Below, piece by piece: positions 11,253-22,796 of a stretch of 64,000 nucleotides of DNA; the first letter of the stretch is position 1; the number at the start of each line of letters is the position of its first letter. The DNA lies in the NCBI GenBank assembly GCA_947683425.1, contig CANTUQ010000008.1, positions 2,620,501 to 2,684,500 on the forward strand, read 5' to 3'. The translations under genes were made by a program, and so were the position numbers. The notes under the pieces were generated by a model, which saw only the letters and a program-made list of their open reading frames with translations, made no database searches and was not told where the DNA came from. Source of the stretch: Excoecaria cochinchinensis. Its lineage: Eukaryota > Streptophyta > Magnoliopsida > Malpighiales > Euphorbiaceae.

Positions 11253-11511
11253 ATGTCTTGTACTACACAACTAATTAATGTACTCTTAGAACTAAAGGAA
11301 AGTTTAAAAGGAAGTATGCAGTGTAAAACCAATGCATTATGCAGAGTTTTGGGATATCGACCAGATTGTTCTATTGAAGAAGTTGTGCAAGATGTACTCA
11401 ATTTGCCACAAATACAAAAGGGCAATGAAATTCATTTATTCACTACACTTTTATTTCACTCAAAATCAAAAGGAGAAATGTATGCTACTTTGAAGGATAC
11501 ATAATCAAAGT
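11253..11511 (+). pseudogene. Unassigned ORF next to the Harbinger relic
   Basis: An 83-codon frame (RVLGYRPDCSIEEVV, then LPQIQKGNEIHLFTTLLF) runs to a stop near 11504, and similarity may continue as KWKWIQYHHAFW. The layout resembles the C-terminal part of the Myb/SANT-like accessory protein encoded by PIF/Harbinger elements or of the related host Myb-like family. That assignment rests on context and general look only. It starts just after the LTR at 11236. Confidence 0.35.
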
Positions 11512-11689
11512 GGAAATGGATTCAGTATCATCATGCATTTTGGATAAATAATACATGAACACCAAGTAGTTAGGAAATTATTTCCATGTGATATTTACTA
11601 TTCTTTGACTTTCTTTATATTACCTTTTTTTATATATTGGATTGTCTATGCTACTAAAATTGCAACTCACATTACAATTTATTAATAAA

Positions 11690-12240
11690 CAACCATGCGA
11701 CTCATTTCAAATAGGGCTTACATGATTATTAGAAATAATTACAGGAAATGAAACAAGATGTCTTAATATGTTTAGTATGAATAAACAAACTTTAATTGCT
11801 CTCTGTCAAGATCTTGAAATAAATTATGGATTAACGTATTCGAAGCGAATGTGGGTTATCAAAAAAGTTGTTATGTTTCTTTATATTCTTGCACTAGTAG
11901 CACACAATCGATAAGTTCAAGAGCAATTTCATTGATTAGGTGAAACAGTTAGCAGAAATTTTAGCAAAGTGTTAAAGTGATGCTGTAACTTTCATTTGAC
12001 TTGATAAAAGCCTAAAGATCCAACATTTTCAACAATTCCTACTAAAATATTTATAAGAGATATATGCCTCATTTCAAGGTATTATTATTATTATACATCA
12101 AAATAATAAATTATATTAAAAATATGATTGTATTAGAGCAATTGATGGAACTCATGTGCATGCTTCTTTAAAAGAGGAAGACATAATTTGTTATATTGGT
12201 AAAAAAAGGATGCCTACACAAAAAATCAAGTTGACTGCAT
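11690..12240 (+). pseudogene. PIF/Harbinger transposase fragment (HARBI1/ALP1-like)
   Basis: Recognisable pieces in broken frames: MNKQTFIALCQDLE then YGL (about 11777-11830), VMFLYILALVAHNR and FHRLGETVSRNFSKVL (about 11873-11975), then a CIRAIDGTHVHASL block (about 12129-12170). These match the helix region and the first catalytic aspartate block (I-D-G-T-H) of the DDE nuclease in HARBI1-type transposases. The later catalytic residues and the 3' end are missing; a (TA)n tract follows. A dead fragment. Confidence 0.75.
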
Positions 12241-12332
12241 CATAGATAAAGTGAAACAGAGAGGCAACATATGAAAGAGATGAGCAATAAGGAAAAGAAG
12301 AGAGAATCATGATGTTATGTCTTTGAGATTTT

Positions 12333-12368
<36 letters not shown>
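12333..12368 (+). repeat. (TA)n microsatellite
   Basis: About 18 uninterrupted TA units that run into the left end of CACTA copy B. Confidence 0.9.
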
Positions 12369-12374
<6 letters not shown>

Positions 12375-12395
12375 TACAAAAAAACTCAAAATTAG

Positions 12396-12790
12396 CGACG
12401 ACAATATTTCCGTAGCTAACCGTTTTAAAAATTGGTTGTGAAAATTCATATTTTTTTTTTTGCAACTAATTTAGCGATGGAAAAAAGAAACAGTTGCTAA
12501 TTTTTGGCGGTAATTTATTGCGCATTTTTTGCGACTAATTTAACGATTAAAAAATCAGTCGCTAATTTTTGTGACAAATTTAGCGACTAGCGATAGCAAT
12601 ATCAGTCGCTAAATTTGGAAGCAATTTTAGTGACTTTATTTGCGACTAAACTTGTTATCGCTAAACACACTTGAATTAGCGATTGATATTTCTGTCACTA
12701 AAAAATTTTTAATTTTTTTAAATATGAAATTAATTCTCGAAAATTAAAATGATACTTTAGCGATGGAATAATATGTCGCTATTTCATTGG
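12396..12790. repeat. Left subterminal repeats of CACTA copy B
   Basis: About fifteen TAGCGA(C/T) motifs in both orientations, more mutated than in copy A (for example TAGCGATGG, TAACGATT). Confidence 0.75.
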
Positions 12791-13126
12791 TAAAATTGAC
12801 TATAATATTAATAAAAGTATGCATACATACTTATAGTTATTAATTATTTTTAATATTTTTGCTTAACACATGAATTTTAATTTATCTAAAATAAATTTTA
12901 ATTTTATTTTAAATTTTTCTAAAATAATTTTTTAATTATTGAATTATTTAAAAATTTAATGAAAATATTAGATGGGTGAATTGAAATTAATATTAATAAA
13001 GAAATTTATTAAGAAATATGTGTTGATACTATTTTTGGGTTTTGAATTAATAATTTTGACTAAATGATTAAATTAAAATACATAAATTAATATATGTATG
13101 ATAGGCATGATTTTTACAAAATTTCT

Positions 13127-13990
13127 GTAGCGTCCTGAAAATTCTGACGTTGTGAATAGTGACTCGGTGGGTCAAAAATTCATCGAATGTAAATTTTTGA
13201 CCCATAAGATCTAGAATTTTCTTTAAAAGTTATATACTTAAATATTTGGATAATTTTAGTCGAATGAAATAGAGACATAAATAAATAAATGCTTATGTAA
13301 AAAGACTAAGTAAATAATAGATAGAGAAAATAATGAGAACACCAAAAATTCCATAAACCTAGAAGTATGGGGGCTAATTTAGAAGGAAGAGGAAAGATAG
13401 AGAGAGGGAAAGACAGAAATGGGGAAGAACAGGGGAGAGCAAACCGAGAGAAAGGAATAGAGAGAGAGAGAGAGAGAGCATGACAGAGCTCGGCAGAGGC
13501 ACAGGAGGCCGGCAACGATCTGCACAACGCCGTTCAACCCTCTCGATTTCTTCCTCTGTTCACCCCGTTTTTGCTTCGTTTCCAGGAGAAAGAAACCGAA
13601 GCCTCTTTCCCCCATTTTGGCCAACTTCAGTGGCCGTTGGCGGCGTAAACACTACCACTCCACTCCCAGCGACCAGGCGAACATTCCGGTGCCGATTAGC
13701 CGTTCGCCGAAAAAAGAGAGATCGGTGGTGAGGAACCCGACACCTTCCGATGCCGATTTCGGCCACACCAAGTCACCGTGGGGCGCGTGACTGCTACCAA
13801 TGGATTCCTGATGACTTCAGCTTTCTTCTGGCAGTGGTGGTGCCTCTAGTGGAGCTCCGGCGAGTCTCCGACGGATCTCCAATGATCGGTAAAAGGGTCT
13901 CTTCACCTTCTGTGGTGAGTCCTAAAGCAATGGCCATGATGGTTCTGTAACAAAGAAGCTTCTGGTACTCTTCAAAACTTCCCAATTTTG
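13127..13990 (+). repeat. Tekay-type (chromovirus) LTR fragment
   Basis: Begins TGTAGCGTCCTGAAAATTC, a start typical of plant Tekay/Del LTRs, and contains the C/G-rich leader-like block around 13480-13900 with CCGTTCAACCCTCTC and CGCCGAAAAAAGAGAGATCG. A diverged copy of the same block lies at 16790-17240. The short open frames on both strands are by-products of this GC-rich block. A (GA)n run occurs at 13459-13480. The exact right limit is unclear. Confidence 0.6.
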
Positions 13991-14728
13991 CTTTTGGTTA
14001 ATTAAACAATTATAGATATTGGTTGCCCAATTTCAAAACTTTGGGTTCTGATTTGTTTTTCGTTTAGTTGCATAAGAGAAGAAAATAGTGTTCAAATTGG
14101 TAAGGTGGTTTTGCTTTTCTTTCTCTCTCTTTGTGCAATTTTTTCACTTAATGCTAATGTTTCTGCTCAATTTGCTTTCTCTGCTCAATTTTTTCACTTC
14201 TCACTACTTAATTTTTTAACTGGAGTTCTTTTAGCAATAATTGGACTTTAAAGAGCACACTTATAAGAAATTTGCTATTTTTCAAGTTTGATACTAGCAG
14301 GTTGCTGTTTCTTTTACTGAATTTTTCTTGTTGTTTGCAATTTTCTATTAAATCTTCAAAACTAGTCATCTTAGTATAAGGATTACGGTCATAAGTCTTA
14401 TACTTTGGTCCATGCATGCTCTTATGGTTTTAAATGACATTTACTATATTCTGCTCTTCTGGTGTAGATGATTTACTCTCTTCTTACAGAATTGATTATG
14501 CCATCTAGCATCATAAAGATTGCAAATTGTGCCAAACACCTAGTTCTTAGTGATTAGAAATGCTTTTGTGGTAGATGCATCATTACACGTACAAGAAGAT
14601 TGTCAATTGACTGATAGTTATAAGAAGTGAAACACCTGCCATAATTGATCTGAAGCAAATAATTGGTCTGTATATGCAGGTGATTTTTTATGCACAGCTG
14701 TGGTTCACCGTGCATTTCCAGCTATGGT

Positions 14729-14816
14729 GACTTGGATTACTTGTCTCCAAGATACCTCAACAAAACCCTTCCAGATTTGGCAAGGGTATCATCTGGGGGT
14801 CTTGTAATATTTACAG
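14729..14816 (+). pseudogene. Exon fragment of a CGR2/CGR3-type Golgi pectin methyltransferase
   Basis: The translation LDYLSPRYLNKTLPDLARVS, then VIFTG, matches a conserved segment of plant CGR2/CGR3 proteins (Golgi membrane proteins needed for pectin methylation). In the Arabidopsis protein this segment lies in the second half, from memory. It ends at a GT donor (14817-14818), as an exon would. No other exons were recognised. The fragment lies inside CACTA copy B and was probably captured with its intron boundary. Confidence 0.65.
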
Positions 14817-15284
14817 GTAAATTATGTCTCTGCTAAATAATAACAAGAATTTTCATGTGTGTATACGTACCTTGCTTAAAATATTTTTGTTCTGTCTGTA
14901 CAATTTTCATTTTTATTTCCCAGGTATGACAACTTTTTGTTTTCTAGTTTTTTGTCATAGTAGATCAATCGGTAACTTAATTGTTGTAGTTATTTTTATT
15001 ATTGGAAAAAGTATCTTGCATTTGATTAATTGGTACTAGAATTGAAAACGTAGAATAGATATAGGTTATTTTGTATGTTAGAAGTCCCTATGCATAAATA
15101 CTGTTAACACATAATTATTATTAATATTATTTTATTTTTATTATTAATTTTTAGAGATTAATTTATTTGGATTTGCTGTGTAATCTATATATATTGCTGC
15201 TTTGCTTATTTTTATTTTTATTTTTTGATTTTAGGCCTCTATTCAAGATTAGACTCAATATCCACTACAAGAAATTTGACCTTT

Positions 15285-15975
15285 TGTGACAAATTTTTTA
15301 ATGACGCATAAAATTTCGTTACTAATTATAACTTATAACGACGAATTTTTTAAAACGTCACCATACTATTTATTACTGTGACGAAATTATCTTGCATCAT
15401 TTTATATGTTAATTATCGTCACTAAAAGATTAATTTTGTGACGAAAAAATATATTTCGTCATGGTTTATTTAAGAGAGATAATTTCCCACCATTTTTTGG
15501 AGGGAAAAAAATTTAATGACAAAATAATAACTTATTGTAACGTATAAAATCGTCACAAAATATTTATTTTTCGTGACGAATTATTTTTGTCATAATTAAA
15601 TAAATTAGTGATAATAAAATCATTTCGTCACAAATAACATATCGGTATAAAAAAATATTATATTTATGGCAAATAAATATATCATAAAAAATAAATATAC
15701 TGTGACGAGGTACAATTTTGTCACTTTTGATATAAGGGAAAAATTTCCAACCTTTTTCTTTTGAAGGGAAAAAATATAACGGAAAAATTTACTATTTGCG
15801 ACATATAAATTCGTTATGAAATACTTATTTTTTTGTGGCATTAATTATTTTTATCACAATTTAATAAATTAGTAACGATAAAATTGTTTCGTCACAATAA
15901 TGTTATTTATGATAAATAAATGTATTACAAAAAAGGAATATATTATGACGAAATATAATTTCGTCACCAATACAA
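15285..15975. repeat. Left subterminal repeats of CACTA copy C
   Basis: Many copies of TTTCGTCAC and GTGACGAA in both orientations, with spacers rich in A and T. This differs from the TAGCGAC motif of copies A and B, implying a transposase with different binding specificity. Confidence 0.8.
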
Positions 15976-16487
15976 TCATTTTATTGGTTGTAATGTTAAT
16001 ATACCCTTACTATCTGTATCTCCTCTTATCTCAATTTTTTTTCTCTCTGCATTTGTCATTGTTGATCTCCGATATTTCCCTTACCTCTGTCGAGTGTTCA
16101 CGCCGCTGCATCGCCTCTGTCCACTGTTTCCGCTGCATTCTCTCCTCCGTTGCTGCCCTCATCAGGTGGGTGTGGTTCTTATTGAAATCCAATTTTTTTC
16201 TCTTTTTGATTTGTGATCTGTGATCTGTTTGCCTCAATCTATTGCTATAGTTGTTGCCTTGCCGCCGGCAAGTGCTCACGCCTCTGTCCCCCTACCTATG
16301 TTCTTCTCTCGCCTAGAGTAGCCATCACCGGATTTTGATTCGACAGCCAACGATTAAGTCTCTGTGAAGTCTTTGCCCACCAGATTTCATCCAATTTCAG
16401 GTCTGATTTATTTTTCCCTTTCTGTTATGATTCTGCCATTAAACTTATTTTTGCCAGAATTATTAAACTGGAGCCATCGAAGTCTAT

Positions 16488-18350
16488 GCATAACATCCCA
16501 AATTTTGAGTTGGATAAATTTATAACTTTAAGACTGAAACTAATATTAATAAAGGAATTTATTAAGGAAATATGTGTTATTATTTTAGGATTTTTGAATT
16601 AATATTTCAAAGTTTAGTGAATTATATATACAGTAAATAACTAGACTAAATCGATAAAAATATATGAATAAATTTTTATTTAAAGAAAAATATATAAATA
16701 AATTAAGTGTATGAAATTACATAGAAAAATAAATATTAACAATACAAAAATATCTTTAAGAGTTTAGATTTATTTAGACCAATTTAGAAAAAGGCAAGGA
16801 AAAACACGAAAGGGAAGAACAGGGGAGAGCAGAAACCGAACGAAGAGAGGAAGAGAGGGCCGGCGGAGCACGGCGGAGGTTCCGAAGACCGGCGATGACA
16901 GTGGCGATGCGCTCAGGTTGATGCAACACCGTCCAGCCCCTGTTCTGACGCCGTTCTGCCCTATTTTCAAAATAGAGGAGCCGTGGTATTTTTGCAAATT
17001 CCGGTCAACTCCGGCGTCGATTGGCGAAAAAAACACCACCGATGAACTCCCAGTAACCAGGCGAGCTTTTCGGTGCTAACCAACCCTCCCCAGTCGCCGA
17101 AAAAAGTGAGATCGGCTGTGAGGAGGACGAGACTGCTGAGGGGAATTCCAGCCAAACGGCACGGTGGGTAGGCGGGTGGCCACCGGAAATGAAGTTCTGA
17201 TGCCTTGAGCTCTCCTCCGCTGATGATGGTGCCTCCGGTGGAGCTCCGATGAGGCTCCGGTGAGTGGTAAAAAGGGAGCCAAAGGATAAAAATAGGTATG
17301 TGACTGCCAAATTTACTTTCCTAGTAAATTTTAATAAACCAAATTGATTTGACGAAATTTTATGCACTGTGTTATGTGTGTTTAGGATGATAATTCAGTT
17401 TGGTTGGTTATTAATGTTTAATTATTGATTTAGGAATGTTGATTTATGTAGAAAAGTAGGAATTATGGAATGAGGGACTGTGTAGGTAGTTAATTCGTTC
17501 AATTCAGGGAGATGAGGCTTAAGAGAAAATAGATTGTTAACTAATAAAAGACTTTGGATTTCTAATTGGTTAATGAGATGAGTTAATAGCCTGAAAAGCT
17601 TTTTAGGTGACAAGGAACAGATTGGAATGCTTGGTGTGAAATGTGGTTTATTGAGTAATTAGACTAAGTTTTATTGTGAGGGAAATAGGTACTGTTAGTG
17701 TAGATAGAAATAAAAAGGAAAAGTATACAATTAAACATTGTTAGAATAAATTTATGTAAAGGCCAATTATATAATTAATTAAAATAAAAGTGTGGACAGC
17801 AACTTATTGATATAATTATTAATCTAATTATACATTAAGAGAGAAGAAAATTATGCTTTAAATGATTTTATAACTTAAAAAGGAATGGTTAAGTGGATAA
17901 TTCAACGCTTAAACCTGTTTGTTTTATGTGAAGTTTAGTTGAAAATTTCGTCTATGAACAAGTCATGTTAGATATAGAATCTAATACCATACATTTTTAT
18001 AGGACTAATTTTGATAGTAATTAAAAGAACAGAATAAGGAAAGTAACATGTAACTATGGATAACAAATATAGTTTATGGGCATATGGATATATGTAAATT
18101 TATAAGTTATGTTGGATTGTAAGTAAATGTAGTAAATTTTTAAAAGTATAAGAAGTATAAAAACAAAAGAAAATGGCTAATTAATATAAAAAATTTAATA
18201 TAGATACATGAAACATATGGTAGTAATTAATTAGAACTTATTGTTAAAGAGAATGTATGGATTGGCAATATAAAGTTGTTAATTTAGTACATGAAAGGAC
18301 AATTGAATAAATGCTAAAATTAGACATGAACAGAGGCTGGAGAAAGTAAT
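16488..18350 (+). repeat. Tekay-like LTR fragment captured in CACTA copy C
   Basis: Begins near CATAACATCCCAAATTTTGA, resembling a chromovirus LTR start. It includes a GC-rich leader block (16790-17240) that parallels 13380-13900 (GGGAAGAACAGGGGAGAGC is shared). The rest is AT-rich. The boundary with the BOP1 intron sequence is not sharp. Confidence 0.5.
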
Positions 18351-18723
18351 TCATCTGGAGATGAGGTCCACGGTAATTGCCTTTGTTTTCTTACAGCCTG
18401 TTTGGATGGTCCCGAATTGCACTGTTTGCAAAAGAATTTGGAAACAATGAACTTTTAAATGTACTGGATTTTAATGCTCCCCGGTGATTCGAAACAAAAG
18501 AAATTAGATAAAGGAAAATTCATAATTAATCTTATCATGCATGTTTCATTAGAGGCTTTGGTCTAATCGAAAGTATAATTGGGTATTTCTAGCAGTATCC
18601 TGCATTTTGGCTGACATACCAATGAAAGCACTCCTTGTTCTCTTTCCTCATGTGTTGTTATTGCGCTTTTAAGTCCTTGTTTCTGTGCTTTGTGCTGTGC
18701 TATTGTTAAGAGTAATTATTGCA

Positions 18724-19695
18724 GGGTTCTGTGGACACAGACAAGAATGATGGCATAGATGAGGAAGATCAAAGCGAAGGATCAGAACGAGATCAAGTGG
18801 CTGAAGAAAGTGATTCTTCTGAGGATGAAGTACAATGCCTCCCTGTTTTATCTTTTCAACTTGGAATTATCAGCATTTATTTAATTTGACATTGCCAATG
18901 TTATTATCAGTTATCTAGTGGAATTTCTGTTCATTTGTGTATGAATTATGATTTTTGTTTCACACGGTGGCACCTCGAAATACAATTGGAGAGGTTCCCT
19001 TGAAGTGGTATGAAGATGAAAACATATTGGATATGACATCAGTGGGAAGAAGACAACAAAGAAAGAGAGGCAAGATAAGCTGGAGTCTTTTCTTGCTAGT
19101 GCTGATGATTCAGAGAGTTGGTGAGTTCTCCAGTTGTAGCTGTTTAGTTCTTATGGTTTAATTGTCAGGCATAACTCAAAATTATTTGTTGCCCTTCTGA
19201 CTCTGAGTTTGACTTGATTTAAAACAACTTGATACTGTGATTAATTTTCAATCTCCACCATCCTTTTCCTGGTAGTTTAGAAAATATTCCATCCATATAT
19301 TGTTATTTAGTGAAAATTTGTATTTCATGATTGTTACTATCATGAACTTAATAAAGCCATTTGTTTGTTCCAGAGTTTTTACTCTGATTACGTGTACTCT
19401 GAACAGTATTTACTGTGATATGTTACTAAAACTATATGGACACACAACCATCATAACACTTTATGTCAATATTTAAAACTGTCATTGCTTGTGTTTTAAT
19501 TGTTCGTGTTATTAAATTTAGGCGCAAGATTTATGACGATTACAATGATGAAGTGGTAGAGCTGACTAAAGAAGAAATTAAGATTATTCGTAGATTGGTC
19601 AAAGGAAAGGCTATCTCGAGTTTGATCCATATCCGGTATGCATTTTTCTCTTGTTGGCCCGTTCTCTACATTTTTTTAGTTACTGATGCAGATTA

Positions 19696-19757
<62 letters not shown>

Positions 19758-20604
19758 CAATTTTCTATCATTTTATGGTGATCTTTAGTTCGTTATGTGT
19801 TTATCCAGACTTACACTGATTGGTTTAAATGGGACGCTAAGCATTCGCTATCAAATGCTCCAGAACCGAAGAGGCGGTTTACTCCCTCAAAGTGGGAAGC
19901 TAAAATGGTAAGCCATATAATGGATGGGATTCATAGCCTAGTGTTGGGCCTAGTTACTTCAGATCATCATTCTTTCTAAATAAGCAGTTATTCTGATTGA
20001 TCCTTCTGATATGTAGGGAGAAATTCTAGCATGGTTTACTTGATGTTTTTCGCAATACTTTGAATCTGTAGGTCATCAAGTATGTTAGGGAATTCACAAA
20101 GGTTTAATAAAGTTTGACAAATCAAAAGAAGAACCATGTTTCCACCTGTCGTGGGGGGATGATTCTGGCTCAGCAGAAAAGAATGGGCATTTATCTTACA
20201 TTCATGCACCTAAGCCTAACTTGCCTGGTAGAATTTTTTTCTTCAAACTTTTCAAATTCCATGCATGGTTCATGCATCTTAGACTGCATTATGTGTCAGG
20301 TCATGAAGAGTCTTACAACCCTTCTCTTGAATACATACCAACACAAGAAGAGATTAATTCTTACCAGCTAATGTATGAGGAAGACAGACCTCAGTTTATA
20401 CCCAAAAGGTGACTAAGAATCTTGGGAAAAATATTTTTGTGTTGATTTTTCATTTTATTGTTGAATATCTAGCCTCTTAACAAAATTTGAACTACTTAGG
20501 TTCACATCCCTAAGAAACATTCCGACGTATGAGAATGCTGTTAAGGAATCATTTGAGCGTTGTTTAAATCTGCACTTGTGCCCTAGAGTGCGCAAGAAAC
20601 GAGT
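18724..20604 (+). pseudogene. BOP1: Captured BOP1 fragment (ribosome-biogenesis factor), about seven exons with introns
   Basis: The protein pieces match the N-terminal BOP1NT region of BOP1, a member of the PES1-BOP1-WDR12 complex that matures the large ribosomal subunit in the nucleolus. Exons seen: an acidic stretch with GSERDQVAEESDSSEDEV (18724-18830); GEVPLKWYEDE (about 18960-19121); RKIYDDYNDE with ELTKEE (about 19522-19635); TDWFKWDAKHSLSNAPEPKR (about 19810-19906); a piece with GLIKFDKSKEEP and WGDDSGSAEK (about 20072-20228, one-base deletion); GHEESYNPSLEYIPTQEEIN (about 20300-20410); RNIPTYENAVKESFERCLNL (about 20500-20602). Most splice sites are intact. Several exons have frame breaks and the C-terminal WD40 part is absent, so it cannot make BOP1. 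Confidence 0.88.
19697..19757. repeat. (CT)n-(TA)n-(GA)n palindromic microsatellite
   Basis: A run of CT repeats, then TA repeats, then GA repeats, forming a near-perfect inverted repeat of about 60 bp within an intron of the captured BOP1 fragment. Confidence 0.9.
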
Positions 20605-21059
20605 AAGTTAGCAATGCCCATTAATCCTCCTTAATATAGATTTACTGATATAGGGCAGATGGGTATAGTGAAAGGGTAAAAAAAAAAAAAATTATCCGGA
20701 TTTCACAACAATGTTAAGAGTAGTTTAAGACAATTATGTAATCGTGCAGTATTGATGGAACCGTAATGTGTGCATAAATTAAGGGTACATGATTGAGTTT
20801 TTTTTTTTTTTTTTTATCTAATATATGATTTTTTTTAGGAACATGATGCAAATTTTGAAGTTTCAACAGATTTTATTTCTGGATTAGGATGCAAATTTAA
20901 TTTTTTGCATTAGGCAGTATGTTTTTATTTAATTAACCTTTTATTTGAATAAATACATTGTATTAGATTTTTTTTATAAATTTAATTGATTGTATAACAT
21001 TAAATTTAAAATGTGTCATTTTTAATATATGCGAGTATATTTGTTATATTTTGTCGACT

Positions 21060-21715
21060 TGTTAGTTCATAAATGACGATATAATGTTTACAATTACGAT
21101 ATTAATATTGTAATAAAAAAATATAATTTAATGACAATAAAAAATTGTCATTAAAAATATTTTTTGTGACAATTATTTTTGTCTGTATTTATGTTACTAA
21201 TTTGTAAAATAATATGACGATTTAGATTCATCATTAATATACATTAATTTAATAACGAAATTATTTTTCGTCACTTAAAATATTAGATTTAATGACGACA
21301 TTAAATATTTTATGACGAAAATTATATTTATTTGTGACGATAATTACGTAACCAATATTTAATGGTTTTAATTAGAAGCAGAGTTTCGTCATTAAAAATG
21401 TTTAATTTTGTGACGAATTTTAAATTTGTCATAAAAAATGTCAATTTTTTGTGACGATAAATAATATAATGTGACGAAATATAATTTTATTTATGACATA
21501 ATTGTTGTCATGAAAAGTAAAAAATAAAGATGACGATAATCATTTTTGTCACAAAAAATGATACTTACGGTGACAAATAACTAAATTGTCACGTAAACTT
21601 TTATATTACGCGCCTACCGTTACGTTCTCTGTGACGATAAAAATTTGTCACCTTATTTTTTCAGCGACGAAAAATAAATTTTTCATGACAATTTTTTGCG
21701 TCATAAAAGGAGTAA
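21060..21715. repeat. Right subterminal repeats of CACTA copy C
   Basis: TGTGACGA and TCGTCA(C/T) motifs in both orientations up to the right terminus, mirroring 15285-15975. Confidence 0.8.
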
Positions 21716-22124
21716 TTTCTTGTAGTGATCTCATCACTGTACTTGAAACGCAAAATCAATTCGAGACCAAATCATAGGCAACATCTAATGTAATTTATGT
21801 ATATTTATTTTTAATGTAATTTTGCTTAGTATTTATTAGGAACATAATATGAAAATTTATGTGTGTTATTTTTCTTTTATTTATTTTAAATGGTTTTATT
21901 TTGTTGAATGTAAGTTCGATTTTTAATCTATTCGTTTCCGTTTAAAACCGAACCGAACTGACCATTTGCACACCCTTAATTTTACAATTTAATAAATCTT
22001 TATAATGTTATATTTTTAAAGAAATAGTATTGTTAATAAAATTGAATAATTATTATTTATATAAATTAAAATTTTGATATAGTAATAAAAATTAAATTGA
22101 AAATAATAATAAAAAATATAATAA

Positions 22125-22390
22125 TTTTTGCGACGAAATTTTTTATCGCTAAAATTTGTTAATATTTACGGCGACTAATTTAGGGATTATTTAGCGACGG
22201 AATATTTCATTTTTAGCGACGAAATTTGCCGTCGCTATTTTTAACGACTATTTTATGTTTTGATCGCAAAATTCCTTGCGATGGATGGATTAACGACGGT
22301 TAGTGGTTTTGTCGTTAAAAATAATTAGCGACGAAATTAATGGAATTAGGGACGAAAATTTCGGTCACTAATTCCCTATTTTTTTTTTTT
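22125..22390. repeat. Right subterminal repeats of CACTA copy B
   Basis: TTAGCGACGG, GTCGCTAT and related motifs reappear after the copy C insertion. The array ends in a T-run where the terminal GTAGTG would be expected. Confidence 0.7.
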
Positions 22391-22796
22391 AGCCAAAATG
22401 ACTTCGTATTCGTTCAATTTTTATTTCACCTTTTTCTTTTTTTTTTTTCCATATATATGTATGTATAATATTAAATTATATTTTATAAATAAATATGACG
22501 TAAAATAAAATTTAATTGAAAAAATTGGATCAAGATTCGAGTCTAGTTGAATTTTTAGGTATTTTTGGATGAATTTTTAGGTTCGACTCTAAATTTTTCT
22601 AATTGTTTGAGTTCAGTTTAGAGTTCAGGTTATTATTTTTTAATGGATTTGAGTCGGGTAAAAAATTGTCAGTTCTAATTACAATTATATGAATAAAAAC
22701 TACAATTTATAAATAATAAAAAATACACACAAAAAACGATATAATAAACAAATACTTTTAAAATACCTTCACCTTGAATGTAATCTTTAAGACAAA
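22391..22796. other. AT-rich spacer, nothing recognised
   Basis: T-rich and A-rich stretches with no frame or terminal repeats. It starts with GCCAAAATGACTTCGTATT, reminiscent of the AAACGRCGT-type motifs at 3982 and 4851. Confidence 0.5.

Larger units (their letters stand above)
15263..21727. mobile_element. CACTA copy C (second family), complete Pack-CACTA
   Basis: The left terminus is CACTACAAGAAATTTGACC and the right terminus GGAGTAATTTCTTGTAGTG, flanked by an ATC target duplication (15260-15262 and 21728-21730). Both ends carry a subterminal family distinct from copies A and B, built on TTTCGTCAC/GTGACGAAA (15285-15970 and 21060-21715). The element is 6465 bp and encodes no transposase. 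The interior holds a Tekay-like LTR fragment and at least seven exon pieces of a BOP1 gene with their introns, in plus orientation. It is inserted in CACTA copy B. Confidence 0.9.
12368..22390. mobile_element. CACTA copy B (outer), split by CACTA copy C
   Basis: The left end reads TACTACAAAAAAACTC, one base off the CACTA terminus of copy A, and is followed by TTAGCGAC/GTCGCTAA repeats (12396-12790). The same subterminal family reappears at 22125-22375 in mirrored orientation, ending in a T-run with the last GTAGTG missing. Removing the nested element (15263-21727) leaves about 3.56 kb, close to copy A (3.33 kb). I infer that the two ends belong to one element. No target duplication is recognisable. 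Inside are a Tekay-like LTR piece and a CGR2/CGR3 exon fragment. No transposase. Confidence 0.6.

Noticed and set aside
13306..13985. Cluster of frames on both strands of a GC-rich block
   Set aside because: Part of a Tekay-like LTR with a parallel copy at 16790-17240 in which the frames are not kept.
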